Source: Macrostomum hystrix
Taxonomy: Eukaryota; Platyhelminthes; Macrostomidae
Assembly (NCBI GenBank): GCA_950097015.1
Contig: CATNEN010000037.1
Coordinates: 1,488,001-1,552,000 of the forward strand
Direction of reading: 5' to 3'
DNA length: 64,000 bases
Positions 22,364 to 33,200 of this stretch are shown here, in pieces. The position numbers were made by a program, and so were the translations under genes. The notes below the pieces were generated by a model. It had not been told where the DNA came from. It did not search any database and worked only from the letters and a program-made list of their open reading frames with translations. Position 1 is the stretch's first letter. Each line of letters opens with the position of its first letter.

Positions 22364-22628
22364 TGATTACACCTGCCCCAATTGGGCCAGATGTGCAGCC
22401 GACAGCACAGCCGCAGCTATGGCGCGGCGCACCTGAAGAATGCGTACTGCTGTTCAGTCCATGGACTGGGGCGACGCCACATCCACCCCCAATTAACAGC
22501 TGGGTGAAGTGAAGCAATGCAGAGTTAAGAGTCTTGCTAAATGACACAAATTGTTCCAGTATAGTCGGGAATCGAACTCCCGACCTTCAAGTCGTAAGTC
22601 AGACGCTCTAACCACAAGGCTAAAACCT
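22135..22628 (-). mobile_element. composite SINE-A: full copy plus variant copy
   Basis: Read on the minus strand, a tRNA-like head (22,560-22,628; box B-like GGGAGTTCGATTCCCGACT) leads into a conserved central block (GTCATTTAGCAAGACTCTTA; TTCACCCAGCTGTTAA) and a tail with CAGTCCATGGACTG and GCTGCGGCTGTGCTGTCGG, ending in an ATT run at 22,322-22,363. A second unit then follows with a different body (GGGCACATAGTAGACCCTAC) and the same tail. The central block resembles the conserved domain shared by many animal tRNA-derived SINEs (Meta-domain type); that family name is from memory. Confidence 0.85.
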
Positions 22629-23157
22629 GTACTACAGTCCGTACAATCTAAAATCTACCATAAAGGCTACAATCGCTAATTAAGTTCATATAAGCAGGTA
22701 ATACTACTGACTATTTCATCAATCTAAAACTTCATCAATGAACTAAAATGCTACGCCTACTTCACACTCGTAGTAGGAATTAATTGTGAAGTCAGGAAAA
22801 GTTTAGCGAGGAAAGCATGGTAAATAATACCAGGTTACTCGTGTAATTTTATGAAAACAAGCGCAATTAAGAAAATCTGATACCCAAAAAACTGACTAAA
22901 TAAATGAGAATTTTATTTATTGAGACTATACTCGTAGAAGTATAAAACTGACAATTCAATTAAAAATGCAAAACAAATTTTCCCTAAGCAAAAGCATCCT
23001 GGCTAATAATAAACAAATTCGTTCAACGAACGATAGCTCGGTAGTTTGAACTATCCGTCAATGTTCAGATATAGAATGCTAAGCGCATAACAACCCTCGC
23101 ATTTCTTCATCAACATTTTTACAGTTTCAAATGCTAAGAAATATGAATTAAAGTACA
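22629..23157. other. intergenic, nothing recognised
   Basis: AT-rich. The minus-strand AATAAA around 22,912 (plus-strand TTTATT) could serve the photolyase gene. Otherwise nothing is visible. Confidence 0.4.
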
Positions 23158-26100
23158 TCACTTCTTTGAACCCGAGGGCTTTCGCTTCCGTCCGGCTGTA
23201 GTGGCGGACGCTGCCGCTGCAGCAGTTTTTTTCGTTGTCTTCCCAGCAGCCGTCCCCGAAGAATCCGCAGCCGAAGCCGCAGCCGAAGCCGCCGCCGCCG
23301 CCGGCGCAGGTGCGGGTCCGGGATAGAGAGCGCAGAATTTCGCCACATCAAATTTACGCTTGCAGCCGTTAAAGTTCATGTAGCGAATTTTGCCAAATAT
23401 GGCCCGCTCAAACCAGCCTTGGTCATGGATGCCGCAGATTGACCACATGCAGCCTGCGGAGATGCGACAGAGAAACGGAGTTGGGCGGTGACTGGTTGAT
23501 AATGGGGCGGTGACTGGTTGATAATGGGGCGGTGACTGGTTGATAATGGGACGGTGACTGGTTGATAATGGGACGGTGACTGGTTGATAATGGGACGGTG
23601 ACTGGTTGATAATGGGACGGTGACTGGTTGATAATGGGACGGTGACTGGTTGATAATGGGACGGTGACTGGTTGATAATGGGACGGTGACGGGTTGATAA
23701 TGGGACGGTGACTGGTTGATAATGGGCAGTGACTGGTTGATAATGGGGCGGTGACTGGTTGATAATGGGGCGGTGACTGGTTGATAATGGGCGGTGACTG
23801 GTTGATAATGATGCGGTGACTGGGTGATAATGATGCGGTGACTGGTTGATAGTGGGGCGGTGACGGGTTGAAAACGTTGATAACAGGTTCAGAACGGGCG
23901 ATGATAGGTTGACAACGGGTCGGTAAGGGGTTGATGACGGGTCGGTAACGGGTTGATTGATTAATAACGGAGAAGTGTCGAGTGGCGATGGAATGTTATC
24001 AGAGTTGTTAAAAAATGATTACTGCTCCAAACTAAATAGTTAACGAAGTGGTAGCGGAATCGCAACTGGTCGAGTAATGTTTTTGGCTACCGGTTCTAGG
24101 TGGACAGAAGATTATTCACACTCACCAACGTATCCATTGGGGTCTCTGCCGTCCAGATTATATTTGTCATTCAGATAGATGGCTATAGCCAGAGCCTCTG
24201 CCGGGGATGGCGTCCATTCTAGAATCTTCTTGGCCCAGTACATGCGCAGGAAGCCGTGCATCTTGGCCTCGCGAACCATCTGCAATTGGGACGCGTTCCA
24301 CAATGGATCGTGCGTGCGGCCCTCCTCTAGCTCCTGCCGGCTATATAGATAGGGTCGAGGATCGGCGGCGTGAGTCTGCAGCGTCTCCCGGGCCCAATTG
24401 TAGGCTCCATCCAGGGAATCGTAATTGGAATTGTGAAGACAGAAATTGTCGGCCAATTCTCGGCGCACTACAGACTCCTCGATGAAGGCGTCAACGGACG
24501 CTGGGTGACTTTTGCGATGCTGCATTTGGTGAGGCAAATAAAAGAGTAAATGATAGAATTTACTCGCATAGTAATAATAATAATAATAATTGATTACACC
24601 TGGCCCAATTGGGTCAGATGTGCAGCCGACAGCACAGCCGCAGCTAATGCGCGGCGCATCTGAAGGCTGCGTACGGCTGTTCAGTCCATGGACTGGGGGA
24701 CGCCACACCCACCTTCAATTATCCCAGCTAATGCTGGTACCCATTTAACAGCTGGGTGAACTGAAGCAATGCAGAGTTAAGTGTCTTGCTAAAGGACACA
24801 AATTGTTTCAGTGGAGTCGGGAATCGAACCTCCGACCTTCAAATCGTGAGTCCGACGCTCTAACCACTAGGCTACAACCTCTTCACTAGGCTACAACTCG
24901 TATAGCAAATTATAATAAATTAAGTATCATAACAGTAGAACTACTAAGTGGGATTTCCCCCCATGACAATTTTTCGCTGCACCCGAACAGAGCAACGCAA
25001 GCACACGAAACTCAAGAACAAGGGCCAACTTCTTGTTGCGCATCTTCTGAAACAAGAACCAAGTCGCCAGCTCTTCAGACCGTCGAGATATTCAATGGTT
25101 CTTGCCGAAGGTCAGATTTTTCCCATTAGCGCTAGTGTATTACATACACCCCTATACACGAATTTGCACTTCGCCTCAGTGCCGCCTTGCCAGGCCTTCA
25201 GACTTTATCAAAATGTCACCCGAATGTGCCTGCATCATCTCCGTCTCCGGTGGTCACCTACCTTTATCTTGATGGACTGCTGGACCTTCAAGAGCTACAA
25301 CAGGTGGAACTAGGCCACTATGGACATCATTACGCGAATTTCACTGATCAAGCCTAAATATTAGGCGCAGCTCAACCACAGGACACCCTCGCCTAGTCTG
25401 TCAACCAATCAGTCACCACCAAACGCTGTTAGCATTCAAACGCTGCCAAAAAACCCCTTGGTATTGGTAAAAACTGGCGGCAAAATGGATTGGTAGTCAT
25501 ACTTACTTTCTTGACCTCGAGAGCGCACCGCTGGGCGCTAATCTGGCCAAAGTGCAGCCAGGGCGATATGTTGCTTAGCGCCGCCACGTTGGGATCATTG
25601 CGACCGGTGGCAAATAGGGCCAGGCGTTTCTCAATGAATTCGGACAGTGTCCGGTTGGCCCCGGCCGGGCCTGGCTTCGCCCAGCTAACCGGCTTAACAT
25701 CCATGTTTACCTACAGGATTAGCTGATTCTATAGAAGTCTCTTTGGAATAAGATAGGCTAGAAAGGCGACTTAGAGTATCAGATAGGGGATGTAGCAAAG
25801 CAGAGATCAGAGTAAATTATAGGATAAGAGAATGCTGCGAAAAAAACTGAGAGAAAGGGAAAATAATCAACAAGACAAGATAAAAGAATGTAAGAAAAAG
25901 AGAAGACAGTGGAGAGGAGAAAGAAGATAAGGAGGAGGGAAGAAAGAAGGGAGGGAGAAGAAGAAGGGAAGGAAGGAAGGAGGGGAAGGAAGTAGGGGAA
26001 GGATGAAGGAGAAGGAAGGAGGCGAAGGAAGGAGAAGGAAGGAGGGGAGGGAAGGAAGTAGGAGAAGGAAGGAGGGGAAGGAAGGAGAATAAATGACGGG

Positions 26101-27910
26101 AAGGAAGGAGGGGAAGGAAGGAGGGAAAGGAAGAAGGAGAAGGAATGAGGGGAAGGAAGGAGAAGGAAGGAGGAGAAGGAATTAGGGGAAGGAAGGAGGG
26201 GAAGGAAGTAGGAGAAGGGGAGGTGAAGAAGTGAAGGAACGAGGCGAAGAAAGGGAGAAAGGGATAAAGAAAGAAGGACAGAAAGACGGTTGGAAAGGAG
26301 AGAAAAAATGGAATACTGAGGGTACAAACGGAGAAAAAAACTGGGAAGACAAGAAAAGAGATTTCAGAGAAGAGGAAAAGAAATAATACAATAATAAAAG
26401 TGCAAAATTAAGCAACAGAAATGGAGATAATAGATTTTTAATATCGCCCGGAGACGTGGCAAGTGAGAAAAGCAGGTAAACTGCAAGAGGCAAATTAAAA
26501 GCGCACCTCTAAGCTGTCCCTGGCAGCCTGCCAGTCAACAGGTTTGCTTAATTTGGCCGGCTCCATCTGATGCGGATGCGCAACAACCTTGGGAAACTCG
26601 GTGAGATATTCGCCCAGGTGGCGATGAATTTTAGGCCGAATAGTTCTGGCGGCGTATTCGAGTTTGTCCGAGGTTACCCAGACTGGCACAATGTTGTGCG
26701 CATCAACCTGAAACATTGGCACACCTGCTGGCAGCTTGGCGGCCACTGATTTCACCCAACTGAGCGGCACCCGGAGCGGGCTAAAATCGCACACTACTGC
26801 GGCAGCTGATAGGCGGCTAGCCAGGCTGGGCAGGCCGTCCACTGGTTGGCCGGTGAGTAGGCGAAAGTCGATGCCTAATTGGCGACACTCGTTCTCAACT
26901 TGGGCCAGGCCGTTTAGCATGAAATCAAACTGGCGAATGGTGGCGTCTAAGAATTTCGGCACTAGATTGAAGGCAACAGTCAGGGGCAGTCGGCTGTGCA
27001 GGGCCAGGCGTTGGGCAGTAGATCAGGGCCCAGTTGTCTGCAACAAATGTCATTCTAATTTCTGTTGGTATTCCATGGTTCGAATCTAGGGAGGGCGAAC
27101 CCCGATGAAAATTTGCGAAGTAACAACGACGAGGAATACAAACTTTTACCATATTTCAGACAACCAACTCAATGCAAGAGTTTTCGGGTTCTGAAATTTC
27201 TGTCTTTTGAACGGTCTCGCAAGAGCTTAGTTTAATAAATAATAATTAAGAATTTAAGAAATAATAAATAAGAAACAGCCAGCGAGGAGGCAATTCTGCC
27301 CGTTTCGCTGACTCCTGAACACACACGCATACAGATACTGTACGCAGGTACACACTCATATAGATGTGTACATCTGCCCTAACTTTCTTATCATCAGGCA
27401 GTGTACTCTCTCACTGTGCCTTGGAGGTTGGCCCTCAAGGTCTTAAATTGCACGACAAGCCCCCAAGCCTTCTCTCCGAGGCTGCGCCCAGAATGAATGT
27501 GGCCTCGCCGCGGAATCGAGCTCAGGAACCTCGGTGCGAGAGGCAAACGGGTTAACCGGTTAACCGCTTAGGCCCCACCGAATTTGCACACCGTCTGTAC
27601 ACCGTACATCCGTCTAGTACACCTCACTGAGCTCACCCTGGACGCGCTGATCTCGCGACATCCAATAGATGACCACTCTACCGGTGGGAAGCAGCTCCTT
27701 GATCTTGTCTGTTAGTAAGCGAACTCGCTTCTCGGCGAAACGAAATTGGCCGACAGACTCCTGCGAATAGTTAAACTCAATGAGCGGCTGGACGGCGGAG
27801 CCCGAAGCGGACGCGAATGTCGATGGCCCGGCTCTGGCGTTGGTGTTGGTGCCGGCAATCCAGACGTCCAGAACGCGCTGCTTCTTGCTTGGCGGCTCCA
27901 GTTTTAACAA
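23158..27910 (-). CDS. class II CPD photolyase (one-base frame break in exon 2)
   Basis: This gene encodes a light-driven FAD enzyme that reverses cyclobutane pyrimidine dimers. Exons in transcript order: about 27900-27637 (MSRDQRV), 27037-26507, 25710-25507, 24519-24126 and 23453-23158. Phases match at every join (CAG G|AC AAC; GAG|GTA; AAA|CAT; GTT G|GC). Class II hallmarks are [75 protein letters not shown] and GKIRYMN. Exon 2 opens as DNWALIY and then needs a one-base shift (extra T near 27019) to continue as [12 protein letters not shown]. As written, translation would leave frame. The C-terminus is an Ala-rich, basic tail ([11 protein letters not shown]) that could act as a nuclear signal. 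The start codon is not found; only a TTG is in frame before exon 1. The gene family is certain; whether this allele is intact is not. Confidence 0.9.
23482..23880. repeat. 22-bp minisatellite in photolyase intron 4
   Basis: About 18 copies of a 22-bp unit (GGGACGGTGACTGGTTGATA + AT), degenerating to about 23,960. It lies on the 3' splice-acceptor side of the intron, within about 30 bp of exon 5. Confidence 0.95.
24571..24880 (-). mobile_element. full-length SINE-A in photolyase intron 3
   Basis: On the minus strand it starts with a tRNA-like head (AGCCTAGTGGTTAGAGCGTC; box B GGTTCGATTCCCGACTCCAC), then the conserved block with AGCAAGACACTTAACTCTGC and CACCCAGCTGTTAAATGGGT, then the CAGTCCATGGACTG tail and a terminal ATT run. 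A short echo of its first bases (CACTAGGCTACAACT) follows at 24,884. Confidence 0.92.
25845..26330. repeat. polypurine tract in photolyase intron 2
   Basis: For nearly 500 bp the plus strand is almost entirely A and G, built on GGAAGGA and GGGAAGGA words, with only scattered pyrimidines. Such asymmetric tracts can form triplex DNA. It lies in the transcribed intron between exons 25507-25710 and 26507-27037. Confidence 0.85.
27277..27580 (-). mobile_element. full-length SINE-B in photolyase intron 1
   Basis: On the minus strand it begins CGGTGGGGCCTAAGCGGTTA, a tRNA-like head with a GAGCTCGATTCCGCGG box-B region, and continues into the SINE-B body (CTTGGGGGCTTGTCGTGCAA) and tail (GGGCAGAATTGCCTCCTCGC). 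It matches 31,636-31,953 in reverse orientation. Confidence 0.88.
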
Positions 27911-28034
27911 TTAACGGACTGCAAATGGCGAAACAGATTACTACTATTTGCTACTACTGTTAGTAGGGTAAAGTAGAGTAAATTATTTATGGTTAAAGAG
28001 GTAAGGTGAGGTAACCATTAGCTGGGGTAATTAA

Positions 28035-28147
28035 GGGCGGGTGTGGCGTGGACTGAACAGCCGAACGCAGCCTTCAGATGCGCCGCGCAATAGCTGCGGC
28101 AGTGCTGTCGGCTGCACATCTAGGCTAATTGGGGCAGGTGTAATTAT
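28035..28147 (+). mobile_element. SINE-A 3' fragment
   Basis: Carries the SINE-A tail only: GTGTGGCGTGGACTGAACAG, GCAGCCTTCAGATGCGCC and CAGTGCTGTCGGCTGCACAT. It is 5'-truncated, as expected for incomplete reverse transcription. Confidence 0.85.
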
Positions 28148-28861
28148 CCATGTGAAATAAATAATACAAAGCTTTAAATAACATAATGCACAGAAGTCGC
28201 ACAGACACACTCCATTCATAATAATATAATTACTATAAGTTAGGCCTCGAACCGGGGTACTCTGAAAAAGTACAAAATCTTCACCTACTATTTAATTTTA
28301 ATAAAAGCATGGCGTGGAAAATTCAAAGGAGAAGCCAAAGTGCAAATCGGACGACGAAGTATGGGGTCGCTGGTTCTAGTAAGCATTGCAGAATGCACGG
28401 AGAACAGTATCGATTTGTGAGTACAAATTCAAAGCTATATAAGCAAATCAAAGCAACATGTGAAATGCCCGCGACAAAAATAACAATTGCAATTCATTGA
28501 AGGCAATTGCATGTCTGTTTTCTTTACTGTCTGAACGGAACTGACACAGAACTAGGCTAATGTTGAACAGGCTAAATTCAACAGATTCTATTCGATTTTC
28601 GCTAAAAATTAATATACTGGGAAGTTATTTAGAATTTAGAATTATTTTATACATAGCTATAAATTAAATATTTGAATCTAATATTAGATTAGGGAAAGAG
28701 AAAAGGAAATCCTCTTAACTATCAAAGCGTGTAAGTTAACTCCATTAAAATAGACAAAAAATTCTCTAAAGTCATGAGAAAATAAGTAGCAGAGAGATGA
28801 ACGAAGAGAATATAATTATTTGGATACACTCATTGTATTGCTCGGAGACACACTTTTCAGA
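28148..28861. other. intergenic, nothing recognised
   Basis: AT-rich sequence upstream of the photolyase gene. No coding potential is supported. Confidence 0.5.
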
Positions 28862-28884
28862 CAAGAATGGCTAATCAATCATGT

Positions 28885-29955
28885 GATCTTGGAGCATGGC
28901 TACTCAATCTTGGGATCTTGGAGCATGGCTACTTTATCTTGGGATCTTACGGGAATGGCTACTTTATCTTGGGATCTTACGGGAATGGCTACTCAATCTT
29001 GGGATCTTACGGGAATGGCTACTCAATCTTGGGATCTTACGGGAATGGCTACTCAATCTTGGGATCTTACGGGAATGGCTACTCAATCTTGGGATCTTAC
29101 GGGAATGGCTACTCAATCTTGGGATCTTACGGGAATGGCTACTCAATCTTGGGATCTTACGGGAATGGCTACTCAATCTTGGGATCTTACGGGAATGGCT
29201 ACTCAATCTTGGGATCTTACGGGAATGGCTACTCAATATTGGGATCTTACGGGAATGGCTACTCAATCTTGGGATCTTACGGGAATGGCTACTCAATCTT
29301 GGGATCTTACGGGAATGGCTACTCAATATTGGGATCTTACGGGAATGGCTACTCAATATTGGGATCTTACCGGAATGGCTACTCAATCTTGGGATCTTAC
29401 GGGAATGGCTACTCAATCTTGGGATCTTACGGGAATGGCTACTCAATCTTGGGATCTTACGGGAATGGCTACTCAATCTTGGGATCTTACGGGAATGGCT
29501 ACTCAATCTTGGGATCTTACGGGAATGGCTACTCAATCTTGGGATCTTACGGGAATGGCTACTCAATCTTGGGATCTTACGGGAATGGCTACTCAATCTT
29601 GGGATCTTGGAGCATGGCTACTCAATCTTGGGATCTTACGGGAATGGCTACTTAATCTTGGGATCTTGGAGCATGGCTACTCAATCTTGGGATCTTACGT
29701 GAATGGCTACTCAATCTTGGGATCTTGGAGCATGGCTACTCCGTCTTGGGATCTTACGGGAATGGCTACTTAATCTTGGGATCTTGGAGCATGGCAACTC
29801 CGTCTTGGGATCTTACGGGAATGGCTACTCAATCTTGGGATCTTGGAGCATGGCTACTCCGTCTTGGGATCTTACGGGAATGGCTACTCTATCTTGGGAT
29901 CTTACGGGAATGGCTACTCTATCTTGGGATCTTCGAGCATGGCTACTCAATCTGT
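28885..29955. repeat. 30-bp minisatellite near CNOT10 3' end
   Basis: About 35 copies of a 30-bp unit (GGGATCTTACGGGAATGGCT + ACTCAATCTT). The middle is almost uniform. Both ends are mixed with a shorter variant in which TTACGGGAATGG is replaced by TTGGAGCATGG. It is intergenic, between the 3' end of CNOT10 and the 5' end of the photolyase. All forward frames are open because the unit is a multiple of three and lacks stops. Confidence 0.97.
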
Positions 29956-30264
29956 GAATAGTGGAGAAAGGAGTTGGCACTTTGCTATGATAAGTATTGA
30001 AATTATTGGTTTGGCTTAAGCCCTGCTGTCCACGAAACCGCGTTTTTTTAAAAATCATCTATGTAGTCCAGTGTTTAGCACTTTGAATAACTTAAATTAA
30101 AAATAAGAATACCATTTAGAAAATTAAATATTCTAAAATTAAATTAACCCAAAAGAGACAACAAAACAATGCTTAATAGAGAGACAGAGCAGCTGAAATT
30201 GTTCTATCAGAAATCGCAACACTGATTGATAGAAGACAGTCTACTATGATATAAAATTAATTAA

Positions 30265-33200
30265 TCAGGGCTGGGAAATGACTCCCGGTAGCGGTGGCTG
30301 CTGCTGCTGCTGCTGCTGACCAGCGGACGCATCGGGCGGCGCCGAAGCCGCAGCCGGCTTGGACCGCCAATTGGGCGGATTCGGTGTCAAATGACCGAAA
30401 GTCTCTTTTAGCAGCAATTGGGCAAAGCTGCGCCTGCCCTGCATCAGGTCCAGGTAGAGCTTGAAGAAGTAGAAATGAGCCGGGAATGGCGGCGACATGC
30501 CCTGACCCTTCGGATTGTACACAACGTCCTGCAGGGACTGCCTAGCCTGATCGTATTCACCGTTGATAGCGTACACAACCGATAGATTGTACTTCATAAT
30601 ATTCTGTGCCTCCAGAACATTGTCAGGAGTCCACTGGCTAACAGCGGAGGTTGAGGGAGATTCTTTGCACCTGGGCCAATCCTCCGGTCTAGGCGGCTGG
30701 GCGGGCTGGATGTCCACCCGAGTCACGGAGGCCGGGTTCAACAGCTGAACAGCGTCCTTCAGATAGTCCTTTGAGATGTGCTCGGGTACCTGGTGGACAG
30801 GGTTGCAGTGAAGGCCATTGTGATTTAGCTCATATTCTATAGTAAAATTTCGGGTTAGAGCAGGTTTGATAAAGCTCACAGAAATGTCTACTGACTAAGA
30901 TAAGTGACTAGTTACTAAGTAAAAGTACCTGGAGGTTGACCTTTGCCTCGGCCAGGTACATGCGACCCAGGTAGTACTGGCAGTCGGACAAAGCTGGCTG
31001 TTTGAGCAGCTGATCGCAGTATCTCAAAGCCTGCAGATGATCGCAGAGGCACAATGCAATGTAAGCAGCCGAGGTGAGCACGGAGGCTCGGAACTGAATC
31101 AGTTGAATGCCGCGCAGAAATCCGGCAGGACTTAGCGGCACTCGTATTGTCTCGGCCCAGAGCATCACGTGACTGTGATAATCGGTCTCGCCGGCTGGCA
31201 TCGGCGGCTCCTGCGGCAGTAGCAGCAGGGCGTTGCGAACGCACAGCGAAGCAAACTCCAGCGTAGGCGTTGGCATTGCGGCAGACTCTTCCCATGGCTT
31301 TTTGATCTCTTGAACCCCGGTGCCTAGAAGCAGCTTCCTGTGCCGGCCGGTGCCAACAACGCCTTTAACAGCGCGTTGTCGGATCCGAAACTCCCTATCG
31401 GCGCTGTTGCTGGGGCGCTGGTATTTGATGCAGCACTCGGCCAGGCGTAGCCAGAGACGCGGATTGCGCGGATAGACGTTGATCACCTCTAGTAAATAAT
31501 CGAACGCCTGCACTGGTTTGCCGCTGTGGAAAGAAAATTTGCTGGCTAGAGACTGTTAGCTGTTATTATTATCTATTGTTGTCAAATGGAATCTTAAAGA
31601 TTCAGATTAGGAGACGATAATGATTTGATTTAAAGTGGGTCGGTGGCAGGGCGGTCTAACGCGTTCGCACCCAGGTCCCTGAGCTCGATTCCGCGCCGAG
31701 GCCACATTCATTTGGGGCGCAGCCGCGGAGAGAAGGCTTGGGGGCTTGTCGTGCAATTTACCCCATTGAGGGCCAACCTCCAAGTCATAGTGAGAGTGTT
31801 CACTGCCTGACGATGAGAAAGTCAGGGCAGAGGTACACAACTGTGTGAGCGTGTAGTTCTTTGCTCAGGAGTAAGCAAATGGGCAGAATTGCCTCCTCGC
31901 TGGCTGAAGGTCTATTCTGTCACCAAATGATGTGCCATTGCCCGTGCAGTGAATAAGTGACTGATGGGTCTGGTAGACTAGAAGGGAGAGGAGCTGGTAG
32001 TGTTGCAGGGTCTGGTAGGCTAGAAGGGAGAGGAGCTGGGAGTGTTGGAGGGTCTGGTAGGCTAGAAGGGAGAGGAGCTGGGAGTGTTGGAGGGTCTGGT
32101 AGGCTAGAAGGGAGAGGAGCTGGGAGTGTTGGAGGGTCTGGTAGGCTAGAAGGGAGAGAAGCTGATAGTGTTGCAGGGTCTGGTAGGCTAGAAGGGAGAG
32201 AAGCTGATAGTGTTGCAGGGTCTGGTAGGCTAGAAGGGAGAGGAGCTGGGAGTGTTGCAGGGTCTGGTAGAAGACATTCATAAGAAACACCGGGATGCCG
32301 AACCTGAACAGCAGCTCGAGTCCCAGATTGTGCAGCAGTTCATAATGCCGACTTATTGAATAGGCTCGCAGCGGTATTTGGTGATGCAATACGTGACTAC
32401 CCTTGCCGTTGGCCTTCTTAGCCTGGTACTCCGAGCAGGCCTTTTCATTCTCCTTAATCGCCCGTTTCAAATAGAACGCGCCCAAATTGTGCTTGCCCAG
32501 TTGGAAGTGGATGCAGGCCAGGTTGTTCCACTGCATGACAGCTTCGCATTCGCCAGTATCCGTGGGACTGCGCGGCGCCCCGGGTATGTCGTGCATTAAA
32601 CGCAGAGCCTTGCGCAGATTGCCAGCTAGATAAGCCAGGTGTGCCCGGTGGAATTGCAGGGTGTGGGCATAGTCGGTGGATGTCAGCTGGCGAGCTGCCC
32701 GAATCTGCAGCTTAGCAGAGCCAAGATCTCTGCGCATTAGCAGGGCCGATATGCGCATCAGGCTGAGCTCGGCTTTGATTCGCTCGCCGCCGACTCCGCC
32801 GTCGGCATCTTCGTCAGTCGGACAGGCCGCCACATTCTTTTCGCAGTCGTCTAGAATTGCTAGTGCCTCGTCTGGGCACTGCAGCTTGAGCTGACTGTCC
32901 AGAAGCAGCAGAACTAGGGCCGTGTAAAATGCCGGTTCTAGTAGCTCAGAGAGCGGGAGCATCGCCTGAAATTTTAGCAGTTTGATGTCTTCTACTGTTT
33001 CTTGTGAAATCGTATAAGCTGGACTGTATCTTAATCTATAAAGGAGTCCCAGAGGCTGTGATCAAGGGGACTCGGGTAGACTCTCAGAGAGGCTGTGATC
33101 AAGGGGAGTCTGGTAGACTCTCAGAGAGGCTGTGATCAAGGGGAGTCTGGTAGACTCTCAGAGAGGCTGTGATCAAGGGGACTCGGGTAGACTCTCAGAG

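Noticed and set aside
22560-22628. Functional tRNA gene
   Set aside because: The box A/box B-like sequence is the head of a SINE and is followed by SINE body; the cloverleaf is diverged and the 3' acceptor end is absent. The same holds for 24,812-24,880 and 36,880-36,951.
25779-26493. Ser/Pro/Leu-rich minus-strand frames
   Set aside because: Translation of the polypurine/polypyrimidine intron tract.
28820-29957. Long repetitive proteins with 10-residue periods
   Set aside because: Produced by the 30-bp array, open in all forward frames. No flanking unique coding sequence or signal peptide.
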